In this document: positions 55,385 to 64,000 of the stretch, piece after piece | How the letters are laid out: the number at the start of each line of letters is the position of its first letter | Numbering within the stretch: the stretch's first letter is position 1 | From: Microvelia longipes | Lineage: Eukaryota > Arthropoda > Insecta > Hemiptera > Veliidae | Direction: 5' to 3' | DNA: 64,000 nucleotides | Assembly: GCA_018340805.1 (NCBI GenBank) | Contig: JACMZG010001863.1 | Coordinates: 56,545,080-56,609,079, forward strand | Program-made: the position numbers and the translations under genes | The notes under the pieces: generated by a model | The model's input: the letters and a program-made list of their open reading frames with translations, nothing else | The model's database searches: none | What the model was told of the DNA's origin: nothing

Positions 55385-56297
55385 CGAGGTCTGTCCCATA
55401 AATACGTATAAAAAATCATAAACGTTTTATTTTACAATTAATCATCAAATAACATTTTGTCCCCCTCGAAGTACTCCCCTCCTTGATAAAACGCACTTGG
55501 TCCAACGCCGTTTCCATGGTTGAAAACATCCTTCAAAGTCCTCTACTTTGAGGCCCTTCAGCTGCCTCGTCGGCGCTCCTTTTATGCCATCCACGTCCCC
55601 CAAATGGCGCCTCCGAAGCAACATTTTACATTTAGGAAACAAAAAAAGTCACACGGTGGCAAATCGGGTGAATATGGTGGCTGGGCAGTGACTGTGATTG
55701 AGTTGCGCGCCAAAAATTCGCCTACAACCAATGACGTGTGCGATGGAGCGTTGTGATGAAGGATCCAAAGTTTTTCGCGAGCCAATTCCGGGCGGACTCG
55801 AGCAACCGTGCTTGTAGGTAACTTTTATTTTACACAAATTTAGTTCATAAGCCATTTTAACTGTCGGTCGACAATTTTTGAAGACAATTGATCGAACATG
55901 ATCCACATTTTCGTCAGAAGACGAAGTGGTGGGGCGTCCAGGGCGAGGGTCATCCTTGAAGTCTTCTCGTCTTCTCTAAACCGCTTTAACCACTTGTGGA
56001 CCTTTGGTTCATTTAAGGCATCTTCTCCGTACACTATCACATATATTTCTCGGCCGTTCTTGCCGAGTTTAGCTAGAAATTTGATATTGATACGCTGCTG
56101 ATCGGTAAGGGAGATTTCCATGCCGACGAGTTATTAAGAAAGGAGTCGGAGCAACTGACTGTAGACTCATGAGGCGCTGTCCATCTAGCTTAGGCTTGCT
56201 TGGGTTGTTAGTGGAGAGGGAAGCTCACTGTCTCGTCTCTCCAATTCCTGCTTAGATCTAAACAATTATTTTATACGTATTTATGGGACAGACCTCG
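55385..56297 (-). mobile_element. Mariner element, internally deleted (copy 2), nested in R1
   Basis: Same ends as copy 1, TA at 55383-55384 and 56298-56299, 913 bp. The transposase N-terminus starts at 56121 (MEISLTDQQRIN). The C-terminal fragment reads WILHHNAPSHTSLVV, in which the catalytic Asp of the usual HDNAP motif is missing, and YSPDLPPCDFF with the last Asp present. The deletion junction appears to be the same as in copy 1 (after KIKVTYKHG). R1 sequence resumes on both sides of the insertion, at 55140-55330 and 56350-56490. Confidence 0.85.
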
Positions 56298-57099
56298 TAC
56301 GGCCTTTTAGTAGGGTTACTACTAAAAGGAAAATTAAAAAAACAAAAAAACAGAGACAACTTTGCGAAAACCACTCAGGAGGCCTTAAAAATGCCTGAAA
56401 CGGATGATTCCGGTTCCATCCCGGTTACGAATTTTTTGCAAAGACAATACTTGTTCTATATACCTACGGTATAAATGAGGAAAAATTATAATATAACGGT
56501 GCATTGTCACCGAACATTTTTTACACCCCGGAAAACAGACTATTACTATTAATGTGAAGGATTAGGTGATAAGAGCAAATTCAAATAAACGGGGCATTCA
56601 AGAAGCACAGAGATATATTATAATAATAGAGAGTGCATGCGCTCTATATAACTTTAATTAAAAATAGTCGGGTACGAGGTTCCTCCAAACTTTTCCTCAC
56701 TTAATTTGATTTGCTCATCTCATCCTCTCTACTTCCTACTAGCTTCAGACAGTCAAAAAAATCCGTTTTATTATAACCGGTCACCTATCTATGTACTGAC
56801 CCCTGTCACGACTGATCCGTAGACATATAGCCGTATTGAAACTAATGCTAACTAAGCACATATCATATTCTGATATAGGAATGCCGATATTGTGATTCTA
56901 ATATAGTACCAAATTGACCAACATTTTTCACCGTCTTATAAATTTTAGCAATTCTTGCTGTCATTAATAACTGTAAAAATATATTTCGGACAGCAAAATT
57001 AGTAGTACAGATTGATTTATGAAATTTTTACCTGTGACCTCCTGATTGGTTTTTACCAAGTTGCTTGTATTTCTATTACTTCGTATGTGTGTATTATAT

Positions 57100-57350
57100 C
57101 CGTAACTTTAAATGTTTTTATGCCATAGTGATGTTATAAGTAATGTTTTTATGCCATAGTGATGTTATAAGTAATATTTTTATGCCATAGTGACGTTATA
57201 AGTAATGTTTTTATGCCATAGTGATGTTATAAGTAATCCACAGCGTAGTAACGTACTAATTACTAACAAATACTGCTTTATGAAAGTTTCAACACTATGG
57301 CATAAAAACATTACTTACAACATCACTATGGCATAAAAACATTTGATGTT
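57100..57350. repeat. Small foldback with 32-bp units
   Basis: Four direct copies of TTTTTATGCCATAGTGATGT then TATAAGTAATG (57106-57237) are followed at 57292-57345 by two inverted copies. It splits an older R1-like copy (56900-57100 and 57355-57510). Confidence 0.85.
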
Positions 57351-57894
57351 ACGCATATAAAACACACATAAACAGTAATAGAAACACAAGCAACTTAGTA
57401 CAAACCAATCAGGGGGTCACACAAAACAGATAATTTAGTTGAAATTTTCGTTTGGGATTTTAGCGCAAACGCAACACTTTTCCTTTACACCTACGGGCAT
57501 AAATAAAGAAAAGTTAAAATGTTTCTATTAAACCTAAAAGGAAATTATATAAAAAATAAATCCCTTGTTGAGAATATTGCAGGATTAAATTAAGTAATAT
57601 TGGGATAACAAACGGTATGTAGAGGAGTTTTATATCTGTAGTTAGGATGTAGGGAGGGGGGGAGAAGGGTTTGGATTTCGACCCCCCCCCCCTTAAAAAC
57701 CCAATGAACTTGAAATTATAAACTCCTCTACCCTGTTGTTTTTCCCATCGTCATGGAATCAATTTCTCTAAAACCATTTATTGGTGGTTATATTAGACTT
57801 GGCCGGATCAAGGTCTAACCGATTTCATCCGGTCCCTCTCCGTGCTGAGTTCATCTTTCCATATACAGAGAAAAGACTTTTTACTTCTTCTCAT

Positions 57895-58530
57895 TTATAA
57901 ACTTCGTGATAAACTGCTACTTAAACTCCCTAGTTTCAGCGTTAAACTGTTACTTAAACTCCCTAGTTTCAGCGTTAAACTGCTACTTAAACTCCCTAGT
58001 TTCAGGTTAAACTAAAACTGTTCGTTAAACTTGCGTTAACTGTTACTTAAACTCCCTAGTTTAAACGTTAGCCTAGTTTCAAAACTGCAACTTAAACTCC
58101 TAGTGTCAGCGTTAAACGTTACTAAACTCCCTAGGTTTCAGCGTTAAACTGCAACTTAAACTCCCTAGTTTCAGTTAAACTGTAACTTAAACTCCCTAGT
58201 TTCAGCGTTAAACTGTTACCTGTAAAACTCCCTAGTTTCAGCGTTAGCGTTACTTAAACTAGTTTCAGCGTTAAACTTAACTCCAGTTTCAGCGTTAAAC
58301 TGTATTAAACTCCCTAGTTTCAGCGTTAAACTGCTAAACTCCCTATTTCAGCGTTAAACTGTTAACTTAAACTCCCTTTTCCAGCGTTAAACTAACTTAA
58401 ACTCCCTAGTTTCAGCGTTAAACTGTTACTTAAACTAGTGCGTTAAACTGCACTAAACCCCTATCAGCGTTAAAGTTACTGTAACTCCCTAGTTTCAGCG
58501 TTAAAGTTTACTTGTAGACTCCTTATTTTC
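57895..58530 (+). repeat. 33-bp minisatellite array
   Basis: About 19 units of ACTGTTACTTAAACTCCCTA then GTTTCAGCGTTAA, with many short deletions in the right half. Confidence 0.93.
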
Positions 58531-58584
58531 TAAATGACTTTTGGACACATCAAAACAAGTCCCTCTTATTCCATCCAATGCCAT

Positions 58585-59010
58585 ATAAATATTATTAACT
58601 TTTCCTTATTTACACCGTAGGTATATGGGAAAAAATTGTGTTTGCGAAAAATCCGAAACCGGTACGTCACCTGTATTATTCGTTTCAGGTGTTTTAAAGG
58701 TCTCCTAAATGGTTTTCACAAAGTTGTCCGTCTGCTTGTGTATGTGAGTATGTCTGTCATCATTGAAGCTCCTTAGTGTATTGATGCTAGAAAGTTGTTG
58801 AAACTTTGTACAAAAACCAATCCATAAGTGTAGTTGAGCTATCCGGAAAATATTTTAATGACGTCATTACCCCCCCCCCCCCCCCAAATAATGACTCAGC
58901 AATAATTTTGAAAATCCTAAAACGCGAAAAAATGTTGCGTTTAATGTATAAGACAAACATATGTGCCAAGTTTTATCTCATTATCAGCATTAGTTCCATT
59001 TTTATCAAAT
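58585..59010 (-). repeat. R1 copy
   Basis: Starts TTTCCTTATTTACACCGTAG, has TTTAATGACGTCATTACC then a C-run (58867-58884) and ends TTTATCTCATTATCAGCATT. Directly followed by the CT-rich array at 59030. Confidence 0.8.
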
Positions 59011-59029
59011 AACCTGTGTACGAGTGACT

Positions 59030-59712
59030 CTCTACTTTACTGTCTTGACTCTTAACTCTCTTCTGTGTTTTGACTGTCTACTTCGTCATGACTCTCAACT
59101 CTCTACTGTCTTGACTTTCCACTCTCTACTGTGTTTTGACTCTACTTTGTCATGACTCTCACTCTCTACTGTCTGACTTAACTCCCTACTGTGCTTTTAC
59201 TGTCTACTTTGTCATGACTCTCAACTCTCTACAGTCTTGACTCTCAACTCTCTAGTGTTTCACGACTCTCATCTCTCTACTGTATCTTGACTTTCCACTC
59301 TTTACTGTGTTTTGACTGTCTACTTTGTCATGACTCTCAACTCTCTACTGTCTACTCTCAACTCTCTACTGTGTCTTGACTTTCCACTCTTTACTGTGTT
59401 TTGACAGTCTACTTTGTCATGACCTCAACTCTCTACTAACTCTCTACTCTCTACTGTCTGACTCTCAACTCTCTATTGTCATGACTCTCAACTCTCTACA
59501 GTCTTGACTCTTAACTCTCTGCTGTTTCACGACTCTCAACTCTCTACTGTGTCTTGACTTTCCACTCTTTACTGTGTTTTGACTGTCTACTTTGTCATGA
59601 CTCTCAACTCTCTACTGTGTCTTGACTTTCCACTCTCTACTGTGTTTGACTGCTACTTTGTCATGACTCTCACTCTCTACGTGTCATGACTCTTAACTCT
59701 TTACTGTCCAAC
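59030..59712 (+). repeat. CT-rich compound tandem array
   Basis: Variants of TGTCTTGACTCTCAACTCTC and TACTGTGTTTTGACTGTCTA, CTTTGTCATGACTCTCAACT form higher-order units of about 65-75 bp. Strong strand asymmetry (pyrimidine-rich plus strand). Confidence 0.9.
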
Positions 59713-59714
59713 TA

Positions 59715-60360
59715 GTCCTTTTACTTAGCTCGAAAGGACAATTAATTTAAGACAAGAGGAGTATTTAATATTTATTTAATTAATGATGCTCTCTATTTTC
59801 GCTTCGCATAAAAAAATTCCCGATCAAATTTTCCAAAATACACACTCAATCAAATTATCTATCGAAAATTCTTATGTTAATCTACTCAAGAAAACTCAAA
59901 GTAAAAAGCTCTCGACATAAAAAGATTTTTACTACAAAGGTTGAAAAGTTCTTGAAAAGGGGTTCTACTATTGGATCCTTTATACTTTTGCTGTCTAGTC
60001 CGATTTTAGAAGAAGCAATGAAAGAATGGAAAGGGAAAATAGATTAATAAAACTGCTAAGTATAGCTAAGAGAAGAAAAAGGAGGAAGAGGTACACCAGG
60101 TATATTGTGCCGTAACCTCTTCATATTCGTTTGCTACTTATTAGTCCAGATGCAGTATAAGAATAAGGAGGAAGGGAAAATTAAGAATAGAAGAAACTCG
60201 AAGGATAAGTCAAAAGACTAGAAGAGCAAAATATAAGGAGTTAAAATGACGTAATCTCCTTTAAAGTCTCCTAAGGACCTCGTATAGATCGCATAGATAC
60301 ATCATACTTTACTCTAAATTTCAAGTTGGAAATTTAATCTACTTAACTTAACACTTGATG
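59715..60360. other. AT-rich DNA, no gene seen
   Basis: Purine-rich 60000-60240; nothing else recognised. Confidence 0.55.
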
Positions 60361-60364
60361 TCCA

Positions 60365-60745
60365 ATAGTGATAGTAGAATCTATAGTGCAATAGTAGTGT
60401 AGTAATAGTGGAATGTAGTACAGCAGTAGTGTAGCAATAGTGGAATGTAGTACAGCAGTAGTGTAGTAATAATAGAATGTAGTTACAGCAGTAGTGTAGC
60501 AATAGTGGAATGTAGTACAGCAGTAGTGTAGTATAGTAGAATATAGTAGTGTAGTTATAGAATAAAGTACAGCAGTAGTATATGATAGAATATAGTATAG
60601 CAGTAGTGTAGTGATAGAATAATATAGTACAGCAGTAGTACAATATGGAATAATATATATAGCATAGTAAGAAAATATAGTACAGCAGTAGTATAATGAT
60701 AGAATAATGTAGTATAGCAGTAGTATAGTGATAGAAAGATGGTGA
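60365..60745 (+). repeat. About 31-bp tandem array
   Basis: Units of GTAGTACAGCAGTAGTGTAG then TAATAGTGGAAT, about 12 copies, length-variable. The Tyr-rich minus-strand reading frames are produced by the repeat. Confidence 0.9.
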
Positions 60746-60749
60746 TAGT

Positions 60750-61555
60750 ACAGAGGAAGAAGTGATAAATCCTCACTTTTTTCAACACTCTGGGGAGAAG
60801 GAGTTACAAGGAGTTTATAAAGAACCCCGAGAGCTCATAAAAATGGTTCAAGCCTCCAAGTGCATTGCCTTCTCAATTTATGTATTTCTATAATCTAATA
60901 AGATTGGGATCCTGTACGTGAGAACTGGACATTTCAAATATCCTCGGATACTTGACGTTAAAAAACCAATTGACATTATAATGAAAATTTTTTCCCGAGA
61001 GAATCATAATTTATAGACAAATGTTTTTAGACAAAGTGAAATTTATAGAGATAATTTTTGCCCCAGGGCCCGGCCTTTTACGAGAAGTGTAAAAAATTAT
61101 AATACTACCAACTCGTTTTGTGAACCCGCAGGTTAGTCATATCAGTTCGGAACCGATTACAATTGGTTTAGCACCATAAAAGTCCAGCACTTATTTGAAA
61201 AAGTTGCCTCAGTAGTAAAAAAAACCTGATTTTATAACAAGATTTAAATAATTTGTACAAATAAAATCGAGATGGTGACGGAATTCGTTTAACTGGAGGG
61301 ATTCCAAAACATGATAAAAAACAGTGCTACCAATTTTATAAACATGGAAACAGACGAGGGAACCTCCACACCCACAATTGTGTGTTCTAAACTATTTAGT
61401 CCTCAAGCAATAAATGCGGGAAATTCAAATAGCCGAACAAACTTTTGCAACTCCACAAAATGACTACGCTATCCTAGATCAGAAATTATAATATATATTA
61501 TACCTGATCATCTCTCACTCATTTTTAATCCATAGAGTTATAATTACAGGATTAT
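60750..61555. other. AT-rich DNA, no gene seen
   Basis: No repeats or coding recognised between the 31-bp array and the foldback element. Confidence 0.55.
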
Positions 61556-61559
61556 AATA

Positions 61560-61845
61560 GACCAAGAGCCCAGGGGTGTTTTGTTAATAAAAAGTGTAAC
61601 GGCTGGAACCGGTCTCAAGTTTTCGTAAATACCTTCCTGAACAAGGATCTGCAATTCTACCGACTCGTATCGGATGGGTGTCCCAGGCAGAACGCACTTT
61701 AGGAGTCAAAGGATCTGCCTGAGACACCCATCCGATACGAGTCGGCAGAATTGCAGATCCTTGTTCAGGAAGGTATTTACGAAAAATTGAGACCGGTTCC
61801 AGCCATTACACTTTTTATTAACAAAACACCCCTGGGCTCTTGGTC
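61560..61845. mobile_element. Foldback element, 286 bp, nearly perfect palindrome
   Basis: The whole element is one inverted repeat: GACCAAGAGCCCAGGGGTGT at the left is matched at the right end, and homology continues to the centre at about 61703, with only a few mismatches. TA lies on each side (61558-61559, 61846-61847). This is the youngest-looking copy of the family. Confidence 0.9.
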
Positions 61846-61924
61846 TATAAGAAGACACTAAAAAGATTCATTTCTCTACATAAAAACCACCTCCTACCTT
61901 TATGATTTCAATTTCATTAGATTA

Positions 61925-63050
61925 TTGAGATATATTTCCAGGGGATGCTTAAAACATTTTTATAGGCTCTCGGGGTCCTTTGTAATCTCAATGTAACCTC
62001 TTCCCATCGTGTTGACAAGTTTATATTATAATAATTTATTTGTTATAAAACATTTAAGTTTCTACAAATTTATTAATGTAAAAATGGTGATTATAAAGAG
62101 ATGCCATGGTTATTAGTCATACTTTGGGCAAAGCAATTAAAATGAAAATAAAATTAAACTTCTGAAATTTTTCTTTTTTTAAGGAAAAAATAAAAAGAAA
62201 ATTAACTAATGTATATCTTGTTAAGGATCAAACTATGAATGGCCAAACATAGAGGTTTCCAAGCTTTAAACAGATAAAATGGACATCATGAAATTCAATA
62301 CAGGTATCATGTTGGTACAAGCTTGAGAGCCCCACTTATAAAATAAAATAAACTGTTGACCCCCTCTATATTGTGAAGGGCTAGGAAATCATAGAATTTA
62401 TGTTCACTGATATTTGTTATATCGAGATATTTGGATCTGAGCTCACTTAAGGCTGGACAGGTGATAAGAAAATGGTATTTTGAATTGGTTGCTATGTTAC
62501 AGAAGTTGCACTTCTTGTCAAAGTCTATGAATTTTTTTTGTTTGTTAAAGTAAAAGTTAAGAACAGGAAGATTATTAATTCTGAGCTGAGAGCATACTCT
62601 TAGTTTTGTAAGAATGCATCTAAATTTGAGATACTGTTTCCCTTGGAATAAAAAGAGGATAGATACCTATAATCTGGAAAGAAATTACTATTATAAATTT
62701 TCTATATGTCTGTACTAAAAATATGGTTTGTAAATTTAGTTATAACTGAGTTACATGAGTTCTTGAAAGTTTCATAGTCGTGAGTGAACATGTCTTCCGC
62801 ACCGATATTAGTCAAAAGGGCTTTGAATTGTGACGCCCAATTAAGAGGAAGACCATTGCTGATTTTACTGTCTAATTGAATCAGTCTTTGGAGGCAGATA
62901 TAGGGCAGTCTATGCATAGGGCAGTTTCATGGATAGAATTTTCATCCACAACAAAATAGTACGCGAGAAAAGACAAGTTTATATTAAATAATTCGTTTTC
63001 GGCTTCTCGCAAATTGTTTGAGTTTTCTTTGAATAACAAACGTTTTGTAA
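61925..63050 (+). repeat. R2 MITE copy split by a LINE
   Basis: R2 body sequence (GGCTCTCGGGGTCCTTTGTA) runs to 62028, is interrupted by the LINE fragment, and resumes at 62987 with TTCGTTTTCGGCTTCTCGCA, which corresponds to the next part of the R2 copy at 20820. Confidence 0.65.
62029..62971 (-). mobile_element. 5'-truncated LINE fragment with 15-bp target duplication
   Basis: Flanked by GACAAGTTTATATTA at 62014-62028 and 62972-62986, identical. Minus-strand reading gives an ORF fragment (62917 down to 62702: MHRLPYICLQRLIQLDSKIS ...), then LRINNLPVLNFYF and the Cys/His block CNFCNIATNSKYHFLITCP, then LRSKYLDI. The CxxC..H....C block is usual at the C-terminus of LINE ORF2 proteins. The 3' end on the left is AT-rich. 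Frame breaks are present. LINE clade not determined. Confidence 0.75.
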
Positions 63051-63054
63051 AAAT

Positions 63055-64000
63055 ATTGTGCTGCTTATATTCAGTAATAATCCAGTGGTATCCTGTATAT
63101 TGTGCTGTTATATGCAGTATAATAAGTGTATCTGTCCAGCAATAATCCAGTGGTATATATTGTGCTGTTTATATTCAGCAATAATCCAGTGGTATCTTGT
63201 ATATTGTGGGTTTATATTCAGCAATAATCCAGTGGTATCATGTATATTGTGCTGTTTATATTCAGCAATAATCCAGTGGTATCCTGTATATTGTGCTGTT
63301 TATATTCAGCAATAATCCAGTGGTATCCTGTATATTGTGCTGTTTATATTCAGTAATCCAGTGGTATCTGTGTGCTGTTATATTGTGGTAATATAATAAT
63401 CATGGTATCCTGTATATTGTGCTGTTTATCAGCAATATATCCTGTGCTTTATATTCAGCAATAATCCAGTGGTATCCTGTATATTGTGCTGTTATTCAGC
63501 AATAATCCAGTGGTATCCTCTATATTGTGTTTATATTCAGCAATAATCCAGTGGTATCCTGTATATTGTGCTGTTTATATTCAGCAATAATCCAGTGGTA
63601 TCATGTATATTGTGCTGTTTATATTCAGCAATAATCCAGGTATCATGTATATTGTGCTGTTTATCCAGTGGTATCAGTATATGTGCTGTTTATATTCAGC
63701 AATAATCCAGTGGTATATGTGCTGTTATATTCAGTAATAATCCAGTGTATCATGTATATGTGCTGTTTATATTCAGCAATAATCCAGTGGTATCATGTAT
63801 ATTGTGCTGTTTATATTCAGCAATAATCCAGTGTATCATGTATATTGTGCTGTTTATAATAATCCAGTGTATCATGTATATGTGCTGTTTATATTCAGCA
63901 ATATCCAGTGTCATCTGTTTGTGGTATATTATTGTGCTGTTTATATTCAGCAATAATCCAGTGTATCATGTATATTGCTGTTATATTCAGCAATCCAGTG
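63055..64000 (+). repeat. 44-bp minisatellite array, continues past the window
   Basis: More than 20 units of TATTCAGCAATAATCCAGTG then GTATCCTGTATATTGTGCTG and TTTA. CCTGTA is replaced by CATGTA in many units toward the right. Deletions within units are common. Confidence 0.95.

Noticed and set aside
60314..60788. Tyr-rich membrane-like proteins on the minus strand
   Set aside because: Translations of the 31-bp array.

Overview
This is a fragment of an AT-rich animal nuclear genome, most likely an invertebrate and plausibly an arthropod. The case rests on spliced exons with GT-AG boundaries, a BEL/Pao retroelement, mariner, pogo/Tigger, hAT and Penelope-like relics, tRNA-derived SINEs, and many minisatellites. 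No bacterial operon, rRNA gene or CRISPR array is visible. Species cannot be told from the sequence. There are two assembly gaps: 11824-12823 (exactly 1000 N) and 23577-24067.

The one host gene I can support is a minus-strand RGS-RhoGEF (ARHGEF11/12, PDZ-RhoGEF/LARG, Drosophila RhoGEF2 type). Seven exons run from 51446 down to 27245. Every junction has a consensus splice site and keeps the reading frame, giving about 404 codons: the pre-DH linker, the complete catalytic DH domain and the first two thirds of the PH domain. The 5' part (PDZ, RGS-like domains) and the 3' end were not found.

Its introns are packed with mobile DNA. From right to left: a minisatellite that repeats the gene's own 5' splice site (49735-50137); a deleted mariner (46821-47740); a foldback element (45650-46062); a 405-bp TA-flanked MITE (44559-44963); a degenerate BEL/Pao element (about 37009-42640); a pogo/Tigger relic with a 557-bp SINE inserted in it (35318-36733); a head-to-head Penelope-like palindrome (32438-33947); a TIR element containing a possible first coding exon (31493-32367); and a TIR element with 8-bp target duplications that carries a double-hairpin minisatellite (29159-30549).

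Left of the gene (1-27000) there is no convincing host gene. It holds a hAT element with a perfect 8-bp target duplication (545-1301), seven tandem arrays, a foldback element (8549-9053), LINE fragments (17026-17664 and 25362-25893), a second MITE copy (26733-27137) and pieces of dispersed families called R1, R2 and R3 here. Right of the gene (51500-64000) lie a CpG-rich GTCGAC repeat cluster with a MITE inserted in it, a second mariner copy nested in R1, four more minisatellites, a near-perfect foldback element (61560-61845), and a LINE fragment with a 15-bp target duplication. A 44-bp array runs off the right edge.

Most minisatellite arrays show irregular one- or two-base indels that the host exons do not show. 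Part of that variation may be uncorrected long-read error rather than biology.
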